DNA from: Bifidobacteriaceae bacterium
GTDB lineage: Bacteria > Actinomycetota > Actinomycetes > Actinomycetales > Bifidobacteriaceae
NCBI GenBank assembly: GCA_022651005.1
Contig: JALCQD010000004.1
Location: 62,001 to 126,000, forward strand
DNA: 64,000 nt
Direction: 5' to 3'
The position numbers and the translations under genes are program-made. Shown here in pieces: positions 8,429 to 16,638 of this stretch (position 1 is its first letter; the number at the start of each line of letters is the position of its first letter). The notes under the pieces were generated by a model. It ran no database searches. It saw nothing but the letters and a program-made list of their open reading frames with translations, and had not been told where the DNA came from.

Positions 8429-10837
8429 TTACTTTTGCGACGTGCTGCCGTTTGATTTTCCAGTGGTCGACGACGATTGCCCGGAATTGCTCTTGTTGTT
8501 TGACGTCGAGCCACTTGAATTATTCGAGTTTGAATTCGAGTTCGAATTGGACTTGGAATTATTGGAGCCCGAGGTGGAGGAGTCGGATCCGGAGTTTGAA
8601 TTCGCCCCGGAATTGGACGCCCCGGAGGAGTCAGAAGAGGAAGAATCAGAATTTGTCCCTGACGCGTTTCCGCTTCCATTCCCATTCCCCGATCCAGACG
8701 TTGTGTTCCCCTCGGTTCCCGAGGAATTGCCGGTTCCAGACGACGAGTAATTCTTATTCGTGTATCCGTAGGAGTAGGAGGAAGAACCCGTTCCGGTGCC
8801 GAAGTTGCCGTTGGGGCCGCCGATTTTACCCGTGTCAGTAGCGGTGGGGAAGGTCTCGACGGCAAGCCCTTGGAACGCCTGACGAGAGTACAGGGTGTAG
8901 AGATGCGCGGGGTAGGCGGAACCGTAATAGCCGCCGTACGATGTGGGCACCTTCTGCGGATTACCTTTGGAGTCTGGGTACCAGACGCCGAAAACGGTCA
9001 CCATGTTGGGAGTTGACCCGACGAAGGACACGGCGGTGCCATCGTTTGAGGTTCCCGTCTTGCCTGCGATTTCGCGCCCCAGCGATGACGCCTCGCGTCC
9101 CGTTCCGCTGGTCACCACGCCCTGCATGGCCTTGAGGACGAGAGCGGCGTTGGACGCGGAGAACACACGCGTCGACGACGTATCCGCGTTATAGAGATTT
9201 TTCCCAGCCGCGTTCTTCACGGCCTTGACGACGTGCATCGTGGTTTTGAGGCCGTCGTTGGCGATGGTGGAATGGCCCTGCGCCAAGTCCCATGCTGTGA
9301 GTCCGTTGATGCCGAGCACGTTGTAGGGCGAGGTTTCGTCGATATCTTCGGAGATGCCAGCCTTGTGCGCGGTCGACGCGGTCACCTGCGGCGTCAGATC
9401 CTCATTGAGATCCATGAACACAGTGTTCACAGATTTTGCCGTGGCTGTGTAAAGATTGATGTAGCCGTAGCTCACACCGCCGTCGTTGCTCACGGACTTC
9501 GTGAGCCCAGAGAACGTTCTCGGAGAATTTCCGTTGAACACCGTGTTGAAGCTCACGCCCTTTTCGGCTGCGGCTATGAGCGCGAACGGCTTCATGGTGG
9601 AGCCGGGCTGGAATTGTGCTTGCGTGGCGTTGTTCAGCGGATGCTTGAGATAGTCAGAGCCTGCGTAGACCGCATACACCGATCCGTCCTGGGGATTAAC
9701 AGAGATACCGCCCTGCTGCACTCCGTCGGGAACTCCGTACAGGTGCGTGGCGCCCACGGTTTGCATTTCGGCCTGGCGCGTTTTGTCAAAGGTGGAGATG
9801 ATCGAGTAGCCGCCGGTCTCAATCTCATTTTCGGTGAAGGCCTTGTTCTTAGTGAGCTCGGACTTGACCATCTGCAGCAAGTATCCCTTGTATCCCGAAT
9901 ACACGTTACTGAGGGTGTACTTGATGGTGGAGGGGAATTTCGCGTCCTTGAACTGTGTGGCGGTGATGTAGCCGTCCTCTTTCATGATGGAGAGCGTGCG
10001 CTTCCAGCGTGCCTTCGCCATGGATTTGTTGACGGCCGGATCCCAGTTATTGGGGGAGGGGATGATTCCCGCGAGAAGTGCCGCCTCGGAATAGGTGAGT
10101 TTTTCAGCCTTCTTGCCGAAGTAATTTTCGGAGGCAGCCTCAATACCGTAGGAGTCGCGACCCCAGTAGATCACGTTCATGTAGTTGCACAGCACCGCTG
10201 ACTTATCTTGCGTCTGCGCAATCTTGAGAGCCATCATGGCCTCTTTTATCTTGCCCAGATATGACTCGGTTTGGCCGAGATAGTAACGCTCGGCGTACTG
10301 CTGGGTGATGGTGGAGCCGCCTTGGCGCGAACCAGTGGTCACGTTGTTCAGCAGCGCGCGGCCAATGCCGCGGAAGTCAAGCCCGTTGTCCGTCCAGAAG
10401 GTGCGGTTTTCGGAAGATACCACAGAGTTGCCCACATAGCCGGGAAGAGCGGAGCATTCGATGATGTCGCGGTTCTGCTGTGCAAGGGTTCCGATGGGCG
10501 TAGTGCCGTCCGAGTAGTACACGGTTGTTTTCTGCGACAGCGCGACGTCTTCGGGATCGGGAACCTGGGTGGTGAAATAGAGTACGGCAAAGGCGATGAT
10601 TCCAAGCCCGATGAGTGAGCCGAGAACGATGAGCGTCCATTTGATGATCGGATGCTTGGAACGTTTGCGATTCTTGCGCTTATTACCTTTCCTGCCGCCG
10701 GTATCACGGTGGGCCCCGGCATAGGAGGAAGAAGATGACGCGGTGGAGCGGCGAGTCCGCGACCGCGGTGACCTTGACGTCGTCGCCTCTGTTTCATCGG
10801 AAGGCAAGGACGAAGTTTTTCTGGTCTTCGAAGGCAT
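8429..10837 (-). CDS. Bifunctional class A penicillin-binding protein
   Basis: This membrane enzyme polymerises lipid II glycan strands and cross-links the peptides. The 802 residues comprise a basic, Ser-rich cytoplasmic tail (1-60), one membrane helix (about 65-88), a GT51 glycosyltransferase domain and a transpeptidase domain. The GT51 domain shows ENRTF with catalytic E143 and RQGGSTITQQ at 171-180. The transpeptidase domain shows STMK at 413-416, SVN at 469-471 and KTGT near 600. From about residue 690 the protein ends in a long tail made almost entirely of Ser, Asn and Gly, without a PASTA domain. It is convergent with leuA and divergent from an LTA-synthase-like gene 136 bp away, so two envelope genes share an intergenic control region. 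Confidence 0.93.
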   Translation of the reverse strand: MPSKTRKTSSLPSDETEATTSRSPRSRTRRSTASSSSSYAGAHRDTGGRKGNKRKNRKRSKHPIIKWTLIVLGSLIGLGIIAFAVLYFTTQVPDPEDVALSQKTTVYYSDGTTPIGTLAQQNRDIIECSALPGYVGNSVVSSENRTFWTDNGLDFRGIGRALLNNVTTGSRQGGSTITQQYAERYYLGQTESYLGKIKEAMMALKIAQTQDKSAVLCNYMNVIYWGRDSYGIEAASENYFGKKAEKLTYSEAALLAGIIPSPNNWDPAVNKSMAKARWKRTLSIMKEDGYITATQFKDAKFPSTIKYTLSNVYSGYKGYLLQMVKSELTKNKAFTENEIETGGYSIISTFDKTRQAEMQTVGATHLYGVPDGVQQGGISVNPQDGSVYAVYAGSDYLKHPLNNATQAQFQPGSTMKPFALIAAAEKGVSFNTVFNGNSPRTFSGLTKSVSNDGGVSYGYINLYTATAKSVNTVFMDLNEDLTPQVTASTAHKAGISEDIDETSPYNVLGINGLTAWDLAQGHSTIANDGLKTTMHVVKAVKNAAGKNLYNADTSSTRVFSASNAALVLKAMQGVVTSGTGREASSLGREIAGKTGTSNDGTAVSFVGSTPNMVTVFGVWYPDSKGNPQKVPTSYGGYYGSAYPAHLYTLYSRQAFQGLAVETFPTATDTGKIGGPNGNFGTGTGSSSYSYGYTNKNYSSSGTGNSSGTEGNTTSGSGNGNGSGNASGTNSDSSSSDSSGASNSGANSNSGSDSSTSGSNNSKSNSNSNSNSNNSSGSTSNNKSNSGQSSSTTGKSNGSTSQK

Positions 10838-10973
10838 AGGCTCTACCGTAGCCGGACTCTTTGGGAAAGGTCAGGTTCAGTGTGGGGATATCCACTGGAT
10901 TCGTACTTTTCCAAGGTTTCACGTGCCGTGCCGATGATATAGTGTCTTAGTTTCAATCCGAGGCAAAGACGGG

Positions 10974-13256
10974 ATGAAAGTGTCGATACAGAATCAGGAC
11001 GCAATGGATGCGAAGGGTGCAGAGAACGCGGCCGCGGCAGATGATGCGCAGAGCACGCTGACCGAACATACCGTCTCCAGCAAGCCCTTCGGACATAGGC
11101 AACGCGCCTTTGCCATGTGGTTCTATATTCTTGCCTTCTTCGCAGTGGACGTTCTCGGCGTGATGCTGCTGCAGTGGTCGGTCACCACAGTGGAGCCCTT
11201 CATGGGATTCCTCAATTGGGTCAATCTCATCTTCACTGCGGGGCGCTTTGTGTTTGTCCTCAACCTCATCATTCTGGGCTTCTTCTACTTTGCCATCATC
11301 GCCCTCGTCAATCGTTTCTGGGTGGCAACTCCCATCTTCATCTTCCTTGTCACCGTCATTTCTGTGGTGGAACGCATGAAAGTGATGGTGCGTCACGAAA
11401 CCGTTCTGCCATCCGACGTCAAAATGGCGGGCACCAATACCGGCAATCTTGCGGAATTCATCCCGGCAGGAAGTCAGGGGCTCTTTATCAAGATTCCGCT
11501 GTTCCTGCTGGTTTTCACGCTACTATGTGTCATCATTGCGCGCCGCGATGGTAAGGCGCGTCTCGTCACTGCTCGCAACCGCGGAGTCCATATTGTGGCG
11601 CGGCTCCTTTTGATCATTGCCCCCATCGGTTTCATCGTGGCCTACGCGGCGTCGCTGGGCACTGTGGGCACCTGGGCATATAACGCTTCTGAAACTCTCG
11701 GAGACGCACCACGTCTGTGGGACTCCGTGGAGGATGCTCAGGGAAACGGAACGCTTATCGGATTCCTGCGCTTTACCAATCCCAAGGTCATGGATCAGCC
11801 AAAGGGGTACTCGGCCGCAACGATGAAGGAGATTGCTGCGCGGTACGAAAAGGAAGCCGACTCCATTAACAAGGATCGCTCCTCGGAAATGACGGACAGC
11901 TCTGTCATCATGATTCTGTCCGAGTCCTACTCCGACCCCACTCGCGTGCCCGGGCTGAAACTCAACAAGGATCCGATGCCCAATATCCGAGCCATCAAGA
12001 AGTCAACGACGTCCGGCCTCATGCTGAGTTCTGGATACGGCGGCGGCACAGCGAATCTTGAGTTCCAAGCCGTCACGGGCCTGAGCATGGCCAACTTCGA
12101 CGCCTCCCTGAGCTCTCCGTATCAACAGCTGGTGCCGAAGATGAAGTGGACGCCCACCTTCAATCAGTTCTGGAATGCGTCGGCGTCAGGGTCTCTCGCC
12201 TTCCATCCATATGTGTCGTCCATGTATTCGCGCTCCACGAATTATAAGAAGTTCGGATTCGCGCACTTCTGGACGCTCGATAAGCCGGATGTCATTGCAC
12301 ATCAGGATCACATCGACCGCTCGCCGTACGTGTCTGACGAGTCGGCATACGATTCCGTGCTCGAGAAGATTACGAACAAGTCGCGGGACAACAAGTTCTA
12401 TCAGCTCGTCACCATGCAGAATCACATGAGTTACGACAACTGGTATGACGACAACGAGTTCGAGGCTTCGTCGACAACGGGTTCCTCGCTCGGCCCTGAC
12501 GAGAACCAGCAGATCAACACGTATTCCAAGGGCGTGAGCTACACCGACAAGGCCACGAAGAAGTTCCTCGCCAGTCTCAACAAGATCAAGAAGCCCATTA
12601 CGGTGATCTTCTATGGAGACCATCTGCCCGGCATCTATGCCTCCGCGAGCCAGGATTCCAACAACTCCATTGCGTTGCACGAGACCGATTACTTCATCTG
12701 GTCCAACACTGCGTCCGCCTCGAGCGGGCACAAACTCTCTGCCGACGACTCCGCATACACCTCTCCGAACTTCCTCATGGCCGAAACCGCGCAGCACATG
12801 GACGCAAAGGTGTCGCCGTATCTGGCGTTCCTCACGGAAATGCACGAGGCCGTGGCAGCCATGGAGCCCCCGGTCGCTAACCGCATTCAGCAATGGCAGA
12901 GGATTCCGGCGGGCCAGTCGCTGAACCTGAACTCTGATGGTGACCAGATCGATACCACCAAACTGTCGACAGCCGATAAGCAACTGCTCGCAGATTACAA
13001 GCTGATTCAGTACGACATCACTGACGGGAAGAACTACCTCAAAGATCTCGACTTCATGGAGCTGCCGAACGAGATGTCGGTGGCAGGCGGTTCCTACACC
13101 ACCACCGAGTCAACGACCGATGCTGGGGCTCAAGCCGCAAAGGAAGCGGCACAGCAGAAGGCAGCGAAAGACAAGGCGGCGAAGAAGACCACGTCGAGTT
13201 CGGATTCGGATTCTTCCGATGCAAGCGATGAATCCAGCGATTCGAGCAAAAAGTAG
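10974..13256 (+). CDS. LTA synthase-like membrane phosphoglycerol/sulfatase-fold transferase
   Basis: This 760-residue polytopic protein has about five N-terminal membrane helices (residues ~45-230) and an extracellular alkaline phosphatase/sulfatase-fold domain. The domain opens with IMILSESYSDPTR (metal-binding Glu). The nucleophile threonine sits in GGGTANLEF, as in LtaS-type enzymes, and late metal ligands are in FYGDHLPG. The last ~50 residues are a charged, low-complexity Lys/Ala/Ser/Asp tail. The likely role is transfer of a glycerol- or other polyol-phosphate unit from a lipid donor to a cell-surface glycan or lipoteichoic acid. The exact acceptor cannot be told from sequence. It is divergent from the class A PBP gene. 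Confidence 0.85.
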   Translation: MKVSIQNQDAMDAKGAENAAAADDAQSTLTEHTVSSKPFGHRQRAFAMWFYILAFFAVDVLGVMLLQWSVTTVEPFMGFLNWVNLIFTAGRFVFVLNLIILGFFYFAIIALVNRFWVATPIFIFLVTVISVVERMKVMVRHETVLPSDVKMAGTNTGNLAEFIPAGSQGLFIKIPLFLLVFTLLCVIIARRDGKARLVTARNRGVHIVARLLLIIAPIGFIVAYAASLGTVGTWAYNASETLGDAPRLWDSVEDAQGNGTLIGFLRFTNPKVMDQPKGYSAATMKEIAARYEKEADSINKDRSSEMTDSSVIMILSESYSDPTRVPGLKLNKDPMPNIRAIKKSTTSGLMLSSGYGGGTANLEFQAVTGLSMANFDASLSSPYQQLVPKMKWTPTFNQFWNASASGSLAFHPYVSSMYSRSTNYKKFGFAHFWTLDKPDVIAHQDHIDRSPYVSDESAYDSVLEKITNKSRDNKFYQLVTMQNHMSYDNWYDDNEFEASSTTGSSLGPDENQQINTYSKGVSYTDKATKKFLASLNKIKKPITVIFYGDHLPGIYASASQDSNNSIALHETDYFIWSNTASASSGHKLSADDSAYTSPNFLMAETAQHMDAKVSPYLAFLTEMHEAVAAMEPPVANRIQQWQRIPAGQSLNLNSDGDQIDTTKLSTADKQLLADYKLIQYDITDGKNYLKDLDFMELPNEMSVAGGSYTTTESTTDAGAQAAKEAAQQKAAKDKAAKKTTSSSDSDSSDASDESSDSSKK

Positions 13257-13349
13257 CGTTCTCACGCCTCTCTGAGCGGTTGATGCCGTGGTGTATCATT
13301 GAACAGTTGCTCTGCGCTCGTGAAAAGTCGCGAGTCGGGGCACGCGCTA

Positions 13350-13402
13350 CACCCTCCTGTCACGGAAAGTCCGTGACCTTTATGACCGAAGGAGGTGGGT
13401 GA
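13350..13402 (+). promoter_or_regulatory. Structured rpsF leader, candidate S6:S18 autoregulatory element
   Basis: Just before rpsF, CACCCTCCT (13350-13358) can pair with the Shine-Dalgarno AGGAGGTG (13390-13397) with one bulged C. It encloses a perfect 8-bp hairpin with a 3-nt loop (13359-13377). A CCG triplet (13386-13388) lies unpaired next to the Shine-Dalgarno strand. A bulged CCG beside the rpsF start is the hallmark of the described S6:S18-binding mRNA motif. Assignment to that motif is inference from this layout; the pairing itself is visible in the sequence. Confidence 0.65.
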
Positions 13403-13698
13403 TGTCTGCGCATAAGTACGAAATGATGCTGATTGTCGATCCACAGGTTGATGACGCCAGCGTCAAGAAGCTTGTCGAGAAGTATCTCGAAGTGGTGACC
13501 GCTGAAAAGGGCACCGTTGACAACACTGATTTTTGGGGACGTCGCAAGCTCGCTTACGAAATCGATGGAAAGACCGAAGGCATTTATGTCGTCGTCAACT
13601 ACACCGCTGAGCCCGCTACGAGCGATGAGCTCGATCGTCAGCTGAACCTGAACGAATCCATCGTCCGCACGAAGATTATTCGCAAGGACGCCAAGTAA
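13402..13698 (+). CDS. rpsF: 30S ribosomal protein S6
   Basis: S6 is a 98-residue small-subunit protein that binds 16S rRNA as a heterodimer with S18. The sequence [18 protein letters not shown], the central [17 protein letters not shown] and the end [11 protein letters not shown] are typical. I place the start at the ATG at 13402 rather than the in-frame GTG three bases earlier, because MSAHKYE fits the family and AGGAGG is well spaced. It heads the operon rpsF-ssb-rpsR-rplI. Confidence 0.97.
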   Translation: MSAHKYEMMLIVDPQVDDASVKKLVEKYLEVVTAEKGTVDNTDFWGRRKLAYEIDGKTEGIYVVVNYTAEPATSDELDRQLNLNESIVRTKIIRKDAK

Positions 13699-13757
13699 AA
13701 ATCTGATCTGGGAATCCCAGAAACCGTTAAGGAACTCGTTAGTCGGAAGGCAAGAAA

Positions 13758-14390
13758 ATGGCAGGCGAAACAGTCATTACTATTGTTGGCAACGTCACCG
13801 CTGACCCCGAATTGCGCACCATCGCAAGTGGGGCAAGCGTCGTCAATTTCACCGTCGCTTCGACGCCGCGTACCTACAACCGCCAGAGTGGCCAGTGGGA
13901 GGACGGAGACGCCCTCTTCATGCGCTGCTCGGCGTGGCGTGAGCTCGCTGATCATATTCAGGCGAGTATCACCAAGGGCATGCGCGTCATCGTGACGGGC
14001 CGTCTCAACCAGCGCAGCTATCAGACGCAGCAAGGTGAGAACCGCACTGTGGTCGAGATGCAGGTGGACGAGATCGGGCCGAGCCTTCGCTACGCGACCG
14101 CCGCTGTGACGCGTATTCCGCGTGGCCAGGGTGGTCAGGGTTATAACGGTGGCAATAACGTCTACGGTCAGAACCAGAACAACGCCGCTCCTTCCGGTTA
14201 CACCGGTGGGGCGAACGCTCCGGCACAGGGTGCACCTGCCGCCGGTCAGTCCGGTTCGAGTAACGGCTCCTCGGAACCGTGGGCCTCGTACGGGAATTTC
14301 GATTCTTCGTCGGGCTTCGGCACCTCGGGTACGCAGCAGGGCGGCAATGATCCGCTCGGCCAGGGCCCCATGGATGAGCCGCCTTTCTAA
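13758..14390 (+). CDS. ssb: Single-stranded DNA-binding protein
   Basis: SSB coats single-stranded DNA and recruits repair and replication enzymes. The 210-residue protein has an N-terminal OB fold (about 1-115) beginning [21 protein letters not shown] Gly/Gln/Asn/Ser-rich flexible linker follows, and the acidic tip MDEPPF corresponds to the partner-binding DDIPF-type end. It lies between rpsF and rpsR, the usual ribosomal-operon copy. Confidence 0.97.
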   Translation: MAGETVITIVGNVTADPELRTIASGASVVNFTVASTPRTYNRQSGQWEDGDALFMRCSAWRELADHIQASITKGMRVIVTGRLNQRSYQTQQGENRTVVEMQVDEIGPSLRYATAAVTRIPRGQGGQGYNGGNNVYGQNQNNAAPSGYTGGANAPAQGAPAAGQSGSSNGSSEPWASYGNFDSSSGFGTSGTQQGGNDPLGQGPMDEPPF

Positions 14391-14509
14391 AAAGGTGCGA
14401 CGACGCCGGTGAGAATCGGTGAGCCGCCATCCCAGGCCGTTCCAATCGCTGCCATTCCTTCGGGAATCCCATCAGAAACTTTTTAGGCTAAAGAAATCAG
14501 GAGTACAAA

Positions 14510-14758
14510 ATGTCACGTAAAAGGCCACAGCCGCCGGTAAAGCCCTTCAAGAAGAAGCCAAACCCGCTCAAGGCTGCCAAGGTTAAGGAAATCGATTACA
14601 AGGACGTCGCTCTGCTGCGCAAGTTCATCTCTGATCGCGGCAAGATCCGTTCGCGTCGCATCACTGGTGTGACCGTTCAGGAACAGCGCGATCTCGCCAA
14701 GGCCATCAAGAACGCACGCGAAATGGCGCTTCTGCCGTACGCGTCCAACGGTCGCTGA
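14510..14758 (+). CDS. rpsR: 30S ribosomal protein S18
   Basis: S18 is an 82-residue basic protein that pairs with S6 on the platform of the 30S subunit. [18 protein letters not shown] and the conserved RRITG followed by [19 protein letters not shown] are diagnostic. It has no CxxC zinc motif. It is third in the operon, with a good AGGAG before the ATG, and rplI follows after 12 bp. Confidence 0.97.
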   Translation: MSRKRPQPPVKPFKKKPNPLKAAKVKEIDYKDVALLRKFISDRGKIRSRRITGVTVQEQRDLAKAIKNAREMALLPYASNGR

Positions 14759-14770
14759 GAGGAGTAGGAC

Positions 14771-15223
14771 ATGGCAAAAGAAACTAAGGTCATCCTGCGC
14801 AAGATCGTCTCCAACCTGGGTCGTCCGGGCGACGTCGTCGAGGTCAAGCCCGGCTACGCGCGCAACTTCCTCATCCCGCAAGGCCTCGCCTTCGCGTGGA
14901 CCGAGGGTGCTGCTTCCCAGATCGATCAGATGCAGCGCGCTCGTCGTGCCAAGGAACTCGCCTCTCGCGAGGACGCTGTTGCCGCTAAGGCACAGCTCGA
15001 TGGCACCACGGTCGAGTTCGCCGCCAAGGTCTCCGAGTCCGGTAAGCTCTTCGGCGGAATTTCTGCCGATAAGATCGCTTCCGAGCTGGGCAAGAAGGGC
15101 GTGGCGGTTGACGCCAAGCTCCTCAAGTTCGACCCGATCAAGACCGCCGGTGAGTTCGCGGCTTCCGCACAACTCCATCCGGAGATCACTGCTCAGTTCA
15201 CGATCAAGGTCGTCGCTGAGTAG
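14771..15223 (+). CDS. rplI: 50S ribosomal protein L9
   Basis: L9 is a 150-residue large-subunit protein with two domains joined by a long helix. The N-terminal rRNA-binding domain contains [20 protein letters not shown] (residues ~17-36). The helix is Ala/Lys/Arg-rich (about 50-75), and the C-terminal domain begins near [16 protein letters not shown]. It is the last gene of the rpsF operon, followed 18 bp later by a strong terminator. Confidence 0.97.
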   Translation: MAKETKVILRKIVSNLGRPGDVVEVKPGYARNFLIPQGLAFAWTEGAASQIDQMQRARRAKELASREDAVAAKAQLDGTTVEFAAKVSESGKLFGGISADKIASELGKKGVAVDAKLLKFDPIKTAGEFAASAQLHPEITAQFTIKVVAE

Positions 15224-15241
15224 GTAGTACTGCTTCAGTAA

Positions 15242-15290
15242 ATAAAAGCTCCCGAGCCGTCGCATTTATTGCGCGGCCGGGAGCTTTTAT
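15242..15290. terminator. Terminator after rplI, shared with the convergent MIF-type gene
   Basis: A 13-bp inverted repeat (15242-15254 with 15278-15290) has the arms ATAAAAGCTCCCG and CGGGAGCTTTTAT. The A- and T-tracts at the outer ends make it work in both directions. Confidence 0.85.
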
Positions 15291-15327
15291 ATCTCTGTAT
15301 ATTCGTTATCTGTATATCTCGGGCACC

Positions 15328-15678
15328 TCAGAAATTGCCGCCGTTCCAACCCCAGTCGCCGGTCGCCGTCTCGCGGATATAGACACGATCCTGTGGGATG
15401 GAGAGTTCTTTGTCGAGCGTGGCCAGGATTGCTGCGCTGAGCTTTTCCCAAGTGGAGGCGTCGACGCTGTTGCGCCCGAAGACATTGACCTCCACGTAGG
15501 CCGCAGGCTTAGTGTCGTCGCCAGCAAAGTAGATGGGGACGTTATCGTCGAAGGGGCACATGAGCCAGCTCTCGGACTTTCCGGGAAGAAGTGAGATTGC
15601 CTGGCCGAAAGCGGTCTTAATACGGTCTCTCTGCTCTTTGGTGGTGGAGGCGCTGGTGTGGGTGAAAATTACTGGCAT
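15328..15678 (-). CDS. MIF-like tautomerase superfamily protein
   Basis: This 116-residue protein resembles macrophage migration inhibitory factor. The N-terminal Met-Pro would expose the catalytic Pro1 after methionine removal. The C-terminal part, IPQDRVYIRETATGDWGWNG followed by NF, aligns with the human MIF segment around SPDRVYINYYD and GWNNSTFA. The length equals MIF (about 115) and not the 60-residue 4-oxalocrotonate tautomerases. The predicted fold is a trimer with phenylpyruvate/dopachrome tautomerase-type chemistry; the natural substrate is unknown. A secretion signal is absent, and so is the MIF CxxC redox motif. It stands alone, convergent with rplI. Confidence 0.82.
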   Translation of the reverse strand: MPVIFTHTSASTTKEQRDRIKTAFGQAISLLPGKSESWLMCPFDDNVPIYFAGDDTKPAAYVEVNVFGRNSVDASTWEKLSAAILATLDKELSIPQDRVYIRETATGDWGWNGGNF

Positions 15679-15859
15679 TGGAGGTTCTCCTCAGTAAAAC
15701 GGTGAGCGGCAAACTGGTTGCTGCTGTGTACAGAAAATTTCTTTCATTCTAGATGGGAGAGCGCACGCACACGCTGAAGTGATTCACAGCATGTGGAGAT
15801 GAGGCGCGATTCGGGCATGTGTGCCCCCACTGCCTTTCGCACGTGTGTACATTGGCGAT

Positions 15860-16366
15860 GTGAAAAATCTGATCGCCCAGCTTGTGAAGTTCGGCCTCGT
15901 AGGCGGCATCGCCTTCGTTATCGACTACGGAATCATGAACATTCTTGTTGCTGGGTTCCATGTGAATGCAACGCTTTCGGCGACCATTTCATTCACCATA
16001 TCGCTTGTTTTCAATTACATTGCGAGCATGAAGTTCGTCTTCACTCGCCGTGACGACATGGCGAAGTGGATGGAGATGCTCATCTTCCTCGTGTCGTCCC
16101 TGATTGGCTTGGGAATCAACGATCTCATCATCTGGTACGCAACGTCAGTGATGTTGCCTGCGGGATCACTCACCAGCCAACACGGAAAATACGTGCTGTA
16201 CACGAATATCGCGAAACTCGTTGCCACAGTGATCGTGTCCATATGGAACTTCGTCATCCGTAAATGGTTGCTCGACGCCCCCGTGGAGGGAAAGCAGGCG
16301 AGTCCGGCTGCGCGCGCCATCGGCAAGTGGTCCATCGAGCACACGCCGAAGAGCCGAGCGCGTTAA
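15860..16366 (+). CDS. GtrA-family membrane protein
   Basis: This four-helix membrane protein of 168 residues belongs to the GtrA family, which often helps move polyprenyl-phosphate-linked sugars or modifies surface glycans. The helices are at about residues 6-28, 33-52, 62-85 and 110-132, with the family pattern KFGLVGGIAFVIDYGIMN at the start and FVIRKWLL near the end. I take the GTG at 15860 because the protein then begins MKNLIAQLVKFG like family members. An in-frame GTG at 15821 would add 13 residues, and neither has a strong ribosome binding site. The partner glycosyltransferase is not adjacent. Confidence 0.8.
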   Translation: MKNLIAQLVKFGLVGGIAFVIDYGIMNILVAGFHVNATLSATISFTISLVFNYIASMKFVFTRRDDMAKWMEMLIFLVSSLIGLGINDLIIWYATSVMLPAGSLTSQHGKYVLYTNIAKLVATVIVSIWNFVIRKWLLDAPVEGKQASPAARAIGKWSIEHTPKSRAR

Positions 16367-16447
16367 TTCCCCTAAAGGTGTGCGTCTTGCGTCTCTGTAC
16401 CTGATCTAAGTTCGGTCGTGCCCCGTCACACCTCTCCAGAGTCCTCC

Positions 16448-16589
16448 AGTTGTGCCTCGCTTCCTCAAGTTGTGCGATTGGGGCGTGAGTTGTGACTCGC
16501 CTCCCCGAGTTCTGAGACGGTTAACCCTTGATTTCCCAATCGCACAACTCTCCGGAATGGAGCACAACTCCCGCCCCAATCGCACAACC
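16448..16589. repeat. Array A of 20-bp-periodic TTGTGC boxes in two opposing arms
   Basis: Forward boxes AGTTGTGC, AGTTGTGC, AGTTGTGA and AGTTCTGA start at 16448, 16468, 16488 and 16508, exactly 20 bp apart. Reverse-complement boxes GCACAACT, GCACAACT and GCACAACC start at 16542, 16562 and 16582, again 20 bp apart. The inner three boxes of each arm are symmetric about 16528.5, separated by a 26-bp core (16516-16541) ending ATTTCCCAATC. Positions 16469-16494 and 16563-16588 form a 26-bp inverted repeat with one mismatch. The array lies between the convergent gtrA-like and MFS genes. I do not recognise it as a known element. Confidence 0.85.
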
Positions 16590-16638
16590 CGGGAGAAGAG
16601 GGAGAGAGGGGAGAGGCGAGGCGAAGGACGCGAGTCGT

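Noticed and set aside
8442-8750. 102-residue acidic open frame on the plus strand
   Set aside because: Antisense of the Ser/Asn-rich tail of the penicillin-binding protein; composition artefact.
16448-16589. CRISPR array
   Set aside because: The repeated boxes are only 8 bp, spaced 20 bp, and switch orientation in the middle. There are no 28-36 bp direct repeats and no cas genes.
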